Origin: Flavobacterium sp. KACC 22763
GTDB lineage: Bacteria; Bacteroidota; Bacteroidia; Flavobacteriales; Flavobacteriaceae
Assembly (NCBI RefSeq): GCF_028736155.1
Contig: NZ_CP117879.1
Coordinates: forward strand, 5,332,001-5,396,000
Direction: 5' to 3'
Length of the DNA stretch: 64,000 nt
The notes under the pieces were generated by a model, which was not told the DNA's origin, searched no databases, and saw nothing but the letters and a program-made list of their open reading frames with translations. Positions 17,516 to 24,876 of this stretch are shown piece after piece; the first letter of the stretch is position 1; each line of letters starts with the position of its first letter. A program made the translations under genes and the position numbers.

Positions 17516-17550
17516 AAAGGCTGTCATCCCATCTGACAGCCTTTGTTTTT
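17516..17550. terminator. Bidirectional terminator between GH30 gene and ilvA
   Basis: AAAGGCTGTCA (17516-17526) pairs perfectly with TGACAGCCTTT (17534-17544), flanked by A-rich and T-rich tails. It serves the convergent genes on both sides. Confidence 0.88.
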
Positions 17551-17554
17551 TATT

Positions 17555-18799
17555 TTATCCGATCAATTGTGTAAACAAATCCTGATTGTCATTCAGATAT
17601 TGAAACTCAAAACCATTTTCGGTCATTTTCAATTTAATTGGCATAATATCATTTTTGTTTTTCAATTCTAAACCAACCACAACAGAACCTACTTCACGAC
17701 TATTTTTCTTCGCAAACTGAAAATATGTAATATCATCGTCTGGGCCTAAAATATTATTGACAAATTCTTTTAAAGCTCCTGGTCGCTGTGGAAACTGAAT
17801 CATAAAATAATGCATTAAACCTTCGTAAAGCAAGGAACGTTCTTTTATTTCGGCTGTTCTTTCAATGTCATTATTGCTTCCGCTTACAATGCAGACCACA
17901 TTTTTGCCTTTTATTTTATCTTTATAAAAATCCAAAGCAGCAATTGTTAGTGCTCCCGCTGGTTCTACAACCATTGCTTCTTCGTTGTATAATCTCAAAA
18001 TTGTAGTGCAGACTTTTCCTTCTGGAACCAGAATAATATCTTCTAAATTATATCGGCAGATTTCAAAAGTTTTGTCGCCAACTTGTTTTACTGCTGCACC
18101 GTCTACAAATTTATCGATTGATTTTAGAGGTGTATTTTTATTTTCTTCAATTGATGTTTTCATCGAAGGAGCACCTTTTGGTTCAACGCCAATGATTTTT
18201 GTATGCGGACTTAAATGTTTGAAAACTTCAGACAATCCTGAAGCTAGTCCGCCGCCGCCAATAGGAACAAAAACATAATCTATTGGTTCTTTAAAACTTT
18301 CTAAGATTTCCAATCCTACAGTTCCTTGACCAGCGATTACTTTTTCATCATCAAAAGGATGAATAAATGTTTTGTGATTTTTGATAGCATCAGCCGTTGC
18401 AGAAGCATAAGCATCATCAAAAGTATCTCCCGTTAAAACAATTTCAACAAACGATTTTCCAAATAATTGAACTTGTTTTACTTTTTGTTTTGGAGTAGTT
18501 TTTGGCATGTAAATTTTACCATGAATCTTTAAAAGATTGCAAGAATAAGCGACTCCTTGAGCATGATTTCCTGCACTGGCGCATACAGTTCCGTTTGCTT
18601 TTTCTTTTTCGCTTAACGAAGAAATCTTATTGTAAGCACCCCGAATTTTATACGAACGCACAATTTGTAAATCTTCTCTTTTTAATAAAATAGTCGATTC
18701 AAATTCGTCTGAAAGATTTAAATTTTGCGTTAAAGGCGTTGCAGCAACTACATTCTCAAGATGCTTTTGGGCATTAAGTACTTCGTCAAATAAACTCAT
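17555..18799 (-). CDS. ilvA: Threonine dehydratase (threonine ammonia-lyase, biosynthetic)
   Basis: A 414-residue PLP enzyme that converts threonine to 2-oxobutanoate and ammonia, the first committed step of isoleucine synthesis. Lys51 in RSYKIRGA binds PLP; ASAGNHAQGVA is the phosphate/substrate loop and PIGGGG the glycine loop. The C-terminus (about 325-414) holds one ACT-like regulatory domain, beginning near MHYFMIQFPQRPGAL, so Ile feedback is likely. E. coli IlvA has two such units and is about 100 residues longer. Start: the ATG at 18799 fits the family; the longer frame adds 13 residues encoded at the edge of a repeat element. Upstream lies an apparent Ile-codon attenuator (18921-19042), which suggests Ile-tRNA-dependent control. 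No other ilv gene is adjacent. Confidence 0.94.
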   Translation of the reverse strand: MSLFDEVLNAQKHLENVVAATPLTQNLNLSDEFESTILLKREDLQIVRSYKIRGAYNKISSLSEKEKANGTVCASAGNHAQGVAYSCNLLKIHGKIYMPKTTPKQKVKQVQLFGKSFVEIVLTGDTFDDAYASATADAIKNHKTFIHPFDDEKVIAGQGTVGLEILESFKEPIDYVFVPIGGGGLASGLSEVFKHLSPHTKIIGVEPKGAPSMKTSIEENKNTPLKSIDKFVDGAAVKQVGDKTFEICRYNLEDIILVPEGKVCTTILRLYNEEAMVVEPAGALTIAALDFYKDKIKGKNVVCIVSGSNNDIERTAEIKERSLLYEGLMHYFMIQFPQRPGALKEFVNNILGPDDDITYFQFAKKNSREVGSVVVGLELKNKNDIMPIKLKMTENGFEFQYLNDNQDLFTQLIG

Positions 18800-18814
18800 G
18801 ATGTTTTTCGTTTT

Positions 18815-18895
18815 GCCACGAATTACGCGAATTGACACTAATTTTATTATTTTTAGAAAAAAAAATAATTCGTGCTAATTTGTGTAATTCGTGGC
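18815..18895. repeat. MITE/REP-like inverted repeat between attenuator and ilvA
   Basis: The left arm begins GCCACGAATTACGCGAATT. The right arm, read as reverse complement, begins GCCACGAATTACACAAATTA. The arms are about 35 nt each with several mismatches and an A/T-rich centre. It lies in the ilvA mRNA leader, between the attenuator hairpin and the start codon. The termini match those of the element at 10701-10851. Confidence 0.8.
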
Positions 18896-18920
18896 TATTT
18901 AAAATTATTTTTAAAATAAA

Positions 18921-18942
18921 AAACCTCCCAATTGGGAGGTTT
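18921..18942 (-). terminator. Attenuator terminator hairpin in the ilvA leader
   Basis: A near-perfect palindrome AAACCTCCC-AATT-GGGAGGTTT, followed on the minus strand by TTTATTTT. It is an intrinsic terminator in the orientation of ilvA, placed 40 nt after the stop codon of the leader peptide and about 120 nt before the ilvA ATG. No other gene ends here on the minus strand, which supports an attenuator rather than a gene-end terminator. A pairing partner (GAGGT, minus strand 18978-18974) could form an alternative antiterminator with ACCTC of the hairpin. Confidence 0.8.
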
Positions 18943-18982
18943 CTATAAATTATATTTTACAAACTTATATAACACCTCGCCA

Positions 18983-19042
18983 TTACTGCTGAATTGCAAT
19001 AATGCTAATAATAGCGATAATAATGTTGTTAAAGTTTGTCAT
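18983..19042 (-). CDS. Ile-rich leader peptide of the ilvA attenuator
   Basis: A 19-residue frame, MTNFNNIIIAIISIIAIQQ, starting at ATG 19042-19040 and ending at TAA 18985-18983. Eight of 19 codons are isoleucine (seven ATT, one ATC), in runs of three, two and two. It has a consensus Bacteroidota promoter just upstream and an intrinsic terminator downstream, and the next gene makes the first dedicated enzyme of isoleucine synthesis. This is the standard layout of a ribosome-mediated attenuator such as ilvL in enterobacteria. When charged Ile-tRNA is scarce, the ribosome would stall in the Ile codons, allowing the alternative pairing. The peptide itself probably has no other role. Confidence 0.8.
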   Translation of the reverse strand: MTNFNNIIIAIISIIAIQQ

Positions 19043-19062
19043 TTTCTTTACTGATTGAAGCG

Positions 19063-19096
19063 CAAATGTATTAATTATTTCTGAAAAGTTCGCAAC
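19063..19096 (-). promoter_or_regulatory. Promoter for the ilvA leader transcript
   Basis: On the minus strand TACATTTG (19070-19063) is a perfect TAnnTTTG. GTTG (19096-19093), 22 bp upstream, is one base off the -33 TTTG. Transcription would begin near 19056, about 14 nt before the leader-peptide ATG. Confidence 0.65.
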
Positions 19097-19143
19097 TATT
19101 TAAAGTTTTACAAAAACTGAAAACTGTCAACTGCGACTGAAAA

Positions 19144-19680
19144 CTATTTTTTAACTGGCGGATATTGAGCTAAAATTTTAGCAACGAATTCAGCAATCTT
19201 TTCATCTTTTTTATCGATGTTTCTTGTCAAAGTTCCAACTCCTTCACCTTGCCAGATCATTTCTTTCTTTTTAGCATCGATTAAATCAATATACAAAGTG
19301 CCTTCCGTAGAAGTAGAAACTGTAGTTTGTCCTCCGTACATCATGTAAGGATTCCAACCCCAGCCCCAGCCATAACCCCAGCCAGCAGTAAATTGGTTTA
19401 CATCTACTTGCTCTCTTGATTTTGTAAAAATGTTTACCAGCAAGTCAGGATTTTCACTTTTGGTAAAACCTTTAGCCTGCATCTGATCATCAATTGCACG
19501 TAGAATTCTTCTTTTGTCTAAATCTGATATTTCAACCTTGTCAATTCCGGGCTTAAAATAGGCATACGTTTTATAAGGCGTAAAATCGACAGTTTTGTCA
19601 TAATCAGAATAAACGGTCACAGTACTGCAAGAAGTAAGTATCAGCAGTAGCAAAAACGGAATTAACTTAAGTGTTTTCAT
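19144..19680 (-). CDS. DUF4136 domain lipoprotein
   Basis: A 178-residue lipoprotein. The signal peptide ends in LTSC (Cys18). The mature protein starts STVTVYSDYDKTVDFTPYKTYAYF, the usual opening of DUF4136 proteins, whose function is unknown. A Gly/Trp/Tyr-rich stretch (GWGYGWGWGWNPYMMYGG, about residues 101-118) sits in the middle and is typical of Bacteroidota members. No neighbour suggests a role. There is no acidic stretch after the Cys, so it probably stays in the periplasmic leaflet. Confidence 0.85.
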   Translation of the reverse strand: MKTLKLIPFLLLLILTSCSTVTVYSDYDKTVDFTPYKTYAYFKPGIDKVEISDLDKRRILRAIDDQMQAKGFTKSENPDLLVNIFTKSREQVDVNQFTAGWGYGWGWGWNPYMMYGGQTTVSTSTEGTLYIDLIDAKKKEMIWQGEGVGTLTRNIDKKDEKIAEFVAKILAQYPPVKK

Positions 19681-19712
19681 ATTTCTAAGAATTAATGTTC
19701 TTTTTTAAATCT

Positions 19713-19775
19713 GCCAGGATGAGCGTAGTCAAAGCCCTTTCGTCTCTATAAGCCTTCGACTTCGCTCAGGATGAC
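19713..19775. repeat. Inverted repeat of CCTTCGACTnCGCTCAGG type
   Basis: The left arm CCAGGATGAGCGTAGTCAAA (from 19714) is the imperfect reverse complement of the right arm CTTCGACTTCGCTCAGGATG (ending about 19773). This word is familiar as a dispersed intergenic element in many Bacteroidota (recalled, not searched). It lies just downstream of hutU on the minus strand and may fold into a 3' stem-loop. Confidence 0.65.
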
Positions 19776-19786
19776 ATTACGTTATT

Positions 19787-21763
19787 TTAAAGCAAACTTT
19801 CATCGACTAGATTAGGTAAAGTTACTTTTAATAATGGCTCAACTTCCATGGCACGTTTTATCGCAAAAACAGCACCTTCATTTCTAGCCCAGCTTCTTCT
19901 GGAAATTCCGTTGTTAACATCCCAGAAAAGCATTGAAGCTAAACGCTTTGAAGCCTCAGTAGAGCCATCAAGAACCATACCAAATCCACCATTTATAACT
20001 TCTCCCCAGCCAACTCCGCCGCCATTGTGAATAGAAACCCAAGTTGCTCCTCTGAAGCTATCTCCAATTACATTATGAATCGCCATATCGGCAGTAAAAC
20101 GAGAACCGTCATAAATATTTGAAGTTTCTCTGTAAGGAGAATCAGTCCCAGAAACGTCGTGGTGATCGCGTCCTAAAACAACTGCGCCAATTTCGCCTTT
20201 TGCGATTGCTTGATTAAAAGCTTCAGCGATTTTAATTCGTCCTTCAGCATCTGCATAAAGAATTCGAGCTTGAGAACCTACAACCAGTTTATTTTCTTGC
20301 GCACCTTTTATCCATTTGATATTATCCTGCATTTGCTGCTGAATTTCATTTGGAGCAGTTTCTGCCATTTTCTCTAAAACTTCACAAGCAATGGCATCAG
20401 TTTTTAATAAGTCTTCAGGTTTTCCAGAAGTACAAACCCAACGGAAAGGACCAAATCCGTAATCAAAACACATTGGTCCCATAATATCCTGAACATAACT
20501 TGGATATTTAAAATCAATATTATTTGCTGCCATTACATCAGCACCAGCGCGAGAAGCTTCTAGTAAAAAGGCATTTCCGTAATCAAAAAAGTAAGTTCCT
20601 TTTGCAGTGTGTTTGTTAATAGCATCTGCGTGACGGCGTAAAGTTTCCTGAACTTTTTCTTTGAATAATTCTGGATTATTTGCCATCAAATCATTTGCTT
20701 CTTCAAATGAAATTCCAACCGGATAATAACCTCCAGCCCAAGGATTATGAAGCGAAGTCTGATCTGAACCTAAATCAATTTTGATGTTTTCCTGATCGAA
20801 ACGTTCCCAAACATCCACCACATTTCCTAAATAAGCAATGGAAACGGTTTCTTTATTGGCTTTCGCCAAAGCTACTCTGTCAACCAATTCGTCTGTAGAA
20901 GTTACCACTTCATTAATCCAACCTTGCTCGTGACGAATTTTGGTGATTTTCGGATTTACCTCGGCACAAACAGTAATACAACCAGCAATATTTCCTGCTT
21001 TTGGTTGTGCTCCTGACATTCCGCCAAGCCCAGAAGTTACAAATAAACTTCCTTCTGGATTTTGTTTTATTTTTCTAAAACCGTTTAAAACCGTAATAGT
21101 TGTTCCGTGTACAATTCCCTGTGGGCCAATGTACATATAACTTCCCGCTGTCATTTGTCCGTATTGTGAAACTCCTAAAGCGTTCATTTTTTCCCAATCG
21201 TCTGGTTTAGAATAATTAGGGATTACCATTCCGTTTGTTACTACAACTCTTGGTGCTTCTTTATGAGAAGGAAACAATCCCATTGGGTGACCTGAATACA
21301 TTGTCAAAGTCTGCTCATCTGTCATTTCAGACAAATATTGCATCGTCAATAAATATTGAGCCCAGTTCTGAAAAACAGCACCGTTTCCGCCATACGTAAT
21401 CAATTCGTGCGGATGCTGCGCTACAGCATAATCCAGATTGTTCTGAATCATGTGCATAATCGCTTTTGCCTGCAATGATTTCCCTGGATATTCGTCAATC
21501 GGTCTTGCGTACATTCTGTAATCTGGACGAAGACGGTACATATAAATACGGCCGTATGTTTCTAATTCTTCTGAAAATTCAGGAAGTAATTCGGCGTGGT
21601 GTTTTGGATCAAAATAACGCAAAGCATTTTTTAGAGCCAGCTTTTTTTCTTCTGCCGAAAGAATTTCTTTTCGTTTCGGAGCATGATTAATTGCTGGATC
21701 GTATGCCTGTTTTGGAGGTAATATAGAAGGTATTCCTTGTTGTATTTGTTCTTTGAAAGTCAT
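19787..21763 (-). CDS. hutU: Urocanate hydratase
   Basis: A 658-residue urocanase, the second enzyme of histidine degradation, converting urocanate to imidazolone propionate with a tightly bound NAD+. The NAD-binding glycine-rich segment is visible as TSGLGGMSGAQPKAG, with other conserved stretches such as GPQGIVHGTT and DYGFGPFRWVCTSG. The length exceeds the ~555 residues of the classical proteobacterial enzyme, in line with a longer Bacteroidota form. None of the other hut genes (hutH, hutI, hutG) is in the window, so it stands alone. Upstream is a spacer rich in hairpin repeats; I see no clear promoter. Confidence 0.95.
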   Translation of the reverse strand: MTFKEQIQQGIPSILPPKQAYDPAINHAPKRKEILSAEEKKLALKNALRYFDPKHHAELLPEFSEELETYGRIYMYRLRPDYRMYARPIDEYPGKSLQAKAIMHMIQNNLDYAVAQHPHELITYGGNGAVFQNWAQYLLTMQYLSEMTDEQTLTMYSGHPMGLFPSHKEAPRVVVTNGMVIPNYSKPDDWEKMNALGVSQYGQMTAGSYMYIGPQGIVHGTTITVLNGFRKIKQNPEGSLFVTSGLGGMSGAQPKAGNIAGCITVCAEVNPKITKIRHEQGWINEVVTSTDELVDRVALAKANKETVSIAYLGNVVDVWERFDQENIKIDLGSDQTSLHNPWAGGYYPVGISFEEANDLMANNPELFKEKVQETLRRHADAINKHTAKGTYFFDYGNAFLLEASRAGADVMAANNIDFKYPSYVQDIMGPMCFDYGFGPFRWVCTSGKPEDLLKTDAIACEVLEKMAETAPNEIQQQMQDNIKWIKGAQENKLVVGSQARILYADAEGRIKIAEAFNQAIAKGEIGAVVLGRDHHDVSGTDSPYRETSNIYDGSRFTADMAIHNVIGDSFRGATWVSIHNGGGVGWGEVINGGFGMVLDGSTEASKRLASMLFWDVNNGISRRSWARNEGAVFAIKRAMEVEPLLKVTLPNLVDESLL

Positions 21764-21860
21764 TTTTTTTTAAGATTCTAAGGTGCTGAGGATCTAAGAT
21801 GCTAAGATATTGCAGTTAGATTAACAGCAGATTAATTTTTGGTTTTTTATAAAATTATGT

Positions 21861-22001
21861 CGCCCCGCTGGGGCTTAAATGTGACTGACGGTTAATTGGT
21901 TCTATAAATATTTAGCTCCTCTGGAGCTGATAAAATAAAGCCTTGGAAAGGCGAAATATTTATAAAAAACAGTAACTCCAATATAAAAGCTCCAGCGGAG
22001 C
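21861..22001. repeat. Cluster of short hairpin repeats upstream of hutU
   Basis: Four GC-rich mini-hairpins in an AT-rich spacer: GCCCC-GCT-GGGGC (21862-21874), AGCTCC-TCT-GGAGCT (21914-21928), GCCTTGGAAAGGC (21940-21952) and GCTCC-AGC-GGAGC (21989-22001). The second and third are enclosed by perfect 11-bp inverted arms, TATAAATATTT (21903-21913) and AAATATTTATA (21954-21964), like a tiny MITE. No gene is present. Confidence 0.75.
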
Positions 22002-22246
22002 GAAATATCAGCCGAGGAAATTGGAATTTATTTTAATTATCCCATTTTCAAAGTGACTCATTGATAAATTGTCACATTTTCTAATTAAAAAAAAACTAAG
22101 GATAACGGATATCCGACCTATGATAGGACTTGTGGATTTTAATCCTGAATTTTCGTGAATGGATATCCATATTAATATTTTAGATTGTTGATTTTAAATT
22201 TTAGATTGGAATTTGGAATTTAAAAATTGGAATTTATTTAAATTAT
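22002..22246. other. AT-rich spacer with short quasi-repeats
   Basis: No gene. It holds two copies of the palindrome GGATATCC region (about 22097 and 22160) and degenerate words such as TTTTAGATTG and GGAATTT. Nothing else is recognised. Confidence 0.5.
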
Positions 22247-22432
22247 CTAATTCGTTTTTCTTCTTATTTCTCCTGTTCGTTTGTCAAATCCATACGGACA
22301 ATGGCGGCAGCCACTTTTACAGCAGTAACCACGTTTTAAATGATGTTTTTCAGTAAAGCATTTGTAACCTTCAGGCGTATAGTAAAAATCTTCGCCTTCG
22401 ATTAATTTATTTTCATTACTTTGCTCTTTCAT
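22247..22432 (-). CDS. Small Cys-rich DUF5522 protein
   Basis: A 61-residue cytoplasmic protein with a cysteine cluster YCCKSGCRHCPYGF (about residues 36-49) that could bind zinc or an iron-sulfur cluster, preceded by EGEDFYYTPEGYKCFTEKHHLKRG. This pattern matches DUF5522, a small family often found in Bacteroidota and proteobacteria and of unknown function. It is divergently placed from the HExxH gene at 22548. The complete conserved core and start codon support a real gene despite its size. Confidence 0.85.
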   Translation of the reverse strand: MKEQSNENKLIEGEDFYYTPEGYKCFTEKHHLKRGYCCKSGCRHCPYGFDKRTGEIRRKTN

Positions 22433-22547
22433 AAATCTGCTTCGCGTTCTTTTTCGAATAATTAAAAATCAAAAATAAAAATATTTGATTATGATTTTAT
22501 TGAAATCGAACAATTTTATAGCTACAAATTTATAAATTTTACAGCCA

Positions 22548-22889
22548 ATGTTTCTGATTGTTGCCAAATATTTAATTCCGAAAGGTTATCGAGGAATGGC
22601 TGTATTTCCGTTTGTTTTGGTTAAATATGATTTTGATAAAGCAAATGGAGTTTTTGTCAATCATGAAAAGATACATTTACGTCAGCAATTAGAAATGTTA
22701 ATTCTTCCATTCTTTATTTGGTATGTTTTTGAGTTTTTAATTCGTTTCATCCAATACAAAAACAAAGATTTAGCGTACCGAAATATCAGTTTTGAAAGAG
22801 AAGCCTATACAAACGAAACTGATTTGAGTTATCTCAAAAAAAGATCATTTTTTCAGTTTCGGAATTACATGAAAAACAATAAGCTTTAA
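22548..22889 (+). CDS. Small membrane protein with HExxH motif
   Basis: A 113-residue protein of unknown function. It has the sequence NHEKIHLRQQLEM with His39, Glu40 and His43, matching the zinc-peptidase motif HExxH. This is followed directly by a hydrophobic segment (about residues 51-68, LILPFFIWYVFEFLIRFI). The N-terminus is also hydrophobic. The protein seems too short for a full peptidase, though further acidic residues (Glu49, Glu59, Glu80) could be a third ligand. The Arg-rich C-terminal half (YRNISFEREAY) looks conserved in style. It is not clearly co-transcribed with neighbours. Confidence 0.7.
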   Translation: MFLIVAKYLIPKGYRGMAVFPFVLVKYDFDKANGVFVNHEKIHLRQQLEMLILPFFIWYVFEFLIRFIQYKNKDLAYRNISFEREAYTNETDLSYLKKRSFFQFRNYMKNNKL

Positions 22890-22953
22890 GCATAAAAAAA
22901 AAGATATAAATTGTCACTTTTGACTTTCGACTTTTGACTTTCAACTTTAAAAA

Positions 22954-23862
22954 ATGAACCCAGTTTTCAATCAACATATAAATATCAATTTTCCGAATCA
23001 TATTTCTTTGACAATAAAGCGCGAAGATCTAATTCATCCTTTTGTATCAGGAAATAAATTTAGAAAGTTGAAATACAATTTACTTCAGGCTAAAGCCGAA
23101 AACAAAGACACTTTATTGACTTTTGGCGGAGCTTTTTCCAATCATATTGCTGCAGTAGCTTATGCAGGAAAAGAACAAGGTTTTAAAACTATCGGCATCA
23201 TTCGCGGAGACGAACTTTTAGATAAAATACAAGAAAATCCAACTTTAAAATTTGCTCAAGAAAACGGAATGCAGTTTGAGTTTGTTTCGAGAGAAGAGTA
23301 TCGTTTAAAAAGTGAAGAATCTTTTATAGAAAAGTTGCAAGATAAATTTGGCGATTTTTATCTCGTTCCCGAAGGAGGCACAAATGAACTTGCTGTAAAA
23401 GGCTGTGAAGAGATTTTGACAGATGAAGATTCGGTTTTTAATTACGTTTGCTGTGCTGTTGGAACAGGCGGCACGATTTCGGGATTAATTAATAGTTCGC
23501 TGCAAAATCAGAAAATTTTGGGCTTTCCAGCGTTAAAAGGTGATTTTTTAACCGATGAAATTCGTATTTTTGCAAAAAAGGATAACTGGAATTTAATTTC
23601 TGACTATCATTTTGGAGGATATGGCAAGATAAATTTAGAATTAATTGAATTTATTAATGCTTTTTTTGAAGAAACAAAAGTGCCCTTAGATCCAATTTAT
23701 ACAGGAAAGATGGTTTTTGGCGTTATAGATTTAATAAACAAAAATTATTTTCCTGCACATTCAAAAATTTTACTCATTCACACAGGCGGATTGCAGGGAA
23801 TTGATGGAATGAATATAAAGCTGAAGCAGAAGAAATTACCAATACTCAAAACCAATGATTAA
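22954..23862 (+). CDS. ACC deaminase / D-cysteine desulfhydrase family PLP enzyme
   Basis: A 302-residue fold-type II PLP enzyme. The motif SGNKFRKLKYNL (residues 32-43) contains the PLP lysine (probably Lys35), and GGAFSNHIAA and GTGGTISGL are the substrate and phosphate loops. The family includes 1-aminocyclopropane-1-carboxylate deaminase and D-cysteine desulfhydrase; sequence alone does not separate them, and D-cysteine desulfhydrase is more common outside plant-associated strains. The stop codon overlaps the start of the glucosaminidase gene by 8 nt, so they are co-transcribed, although the functional link is unclear. A quasi-repeat of GACTTTC words lies just before the start. Confidence 0.88.
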   Translation: MNPVFNQHININFPNHISLTIKREDLIHPFVSGNKFRKLKYNLLQAKAENKDTLLTFGGAFSNHIAAVAYAGKEQGFKTIGIIRGDELLDKIQENPTLKFAQENGMQFEFVSREEYRLKSEESFIEKLQDKFGDFYLVPEGGTNELAVKGCEEILTDEDSVFNYVCCAVGTGGTISGLINSSLQNQKILGFPALKGDFLTDEIRIFAKKDNWNLISDYHFGGYGKINLELIEFINAFFEETKVPLDPIYTGKMVFGVIDLINKNYFPAHSKILLIHTGGLQGIDGMNIKLKQKKLPILKTND

Positions 23863-24754
23863 AAAAATTGTATTACTTCTCGTAATATTAGCTTTAGCAA
23901 GCTGCTCTTCTAGTAAGCCTGCCATCGCGACGACTAAAAAAGCGGCAGCAGTTCAAACTCGAACGGCAGCAACAAAAAGAAGTACTCCTACTAAACCAAT
24001 CGGTAAAAATTACCCTTCTACAAATAATACAACTGAGGTTATTCAATCTACATCTAAAACAGTTGTTACCAGTGATTTGATTAATAATTATGTGTTGCAA
24101 TACAAAGAAATTGCAATGGGAAACATGAAGACTTACGGAATTCCTGCGAGTATTATTCTGGCGCAGGGAATTTTAGAATCTGGTGCAGGAAGAGGAGATT
24201 TGGCTGTAGATGCTAATAATCATTTTGGAATAAAATGTCATAATGATTGGCTAGGAGAAAGTGTTCGCCATGACGATGACTCGGCTCAGGAATGTTTTAG
24301 AAAATATCCGCAGGCATCAGAATCGTATAGAGATCACGCTTTATTCTTGGTTGGAAAAAAACGATATGCTAGCTTATTCACTTACGAAAAAGACGATTAC
24401 AAAGCTTGGGCAAAAGGACTGAGAGCTTGCGGTTATGCAACAGATCCTAAATATCCAGATAAATTAATTAGTTATATTGAAAGATATAATCTGCATCAAT
24501 ACGATTGTCAGGTTACAGGAAGAAATTATGTGCCAATAAATACTTCGGCTCCGCCAAAAAAATCATCTTATGATGTTGCTTCTGATCCAAAGATCAATAT
24601 GAATCAATACGATCCGAATTTGTATGAGGTTCAAAAAGGAGATACGCTATATTCAATTTCAAAGAAATTTAATTTATTAGTTGAAGATTTAAAAAAGAAG
24701 AATAATCTAACCGATAATGCGATTTCGATCGGGCAGAGACTTAAGGTTAAGTAA
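23855..24754 (+). CDS. Glucosaminidase lipoprotein with LysM domain
   Basis: A 299-residue peptidoglycan hydrolase. The lipoprotein signal ends in LASC (Cys17). A Lys/Thr/Ala-rich linker follows to about residue 70, then a GH73-type N-acetylglucosaminidase domain (about 75-215) with Glu108 in ILAQGILESGAGRG as likely catalytic acid and the hallmark HFGIKC. A C-terminal LysM domain (about 255-299, YEVQKGDTLYSISKKFN) binds peptidoglycan. It probably acts from the outer-membrane inner leaflet in cell separation or wall turnover. It overlaps the preceding gene by 8 nt. Confidence 0.93.
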   Translation: MIKKIVLLLVILALASCSSSKPAIATTKKAAAVQTRTAATKRSTPTKPIGKNYPSTNNTTEVIQSTSKTVVTSDLINNYVLQYKEIAMGNMKTYGIPASIILAQGILESGAGRGDLAVDANNHFGIKCHNDWLGESVRHDDDSAQECFRKYPQASESYRDHALFLVGKKRYASLFTYEKDDYKAWAKGLRACGYATDPKYPDKLISYIERYNLHQYDCQVTGRNYVPINTSAPPKKSSYDVASDPKINMNQYDPNLYEVQKGDTLYSISKKFNLLVEDLKKKNNLTDNAISIGQRLKVK

Positions 24755-24876
24755 TTAAGTGGGCAGTGTTCAGTTTTTAGTGTTCAGTCTAAGTTTTCAA
24801 ACAATCTAAAAAAAAATCCAAAAATAAGTTTTCAGGTTATAGTCTAAAATCTGAACTCTAAAATCTAAAATAAAAA

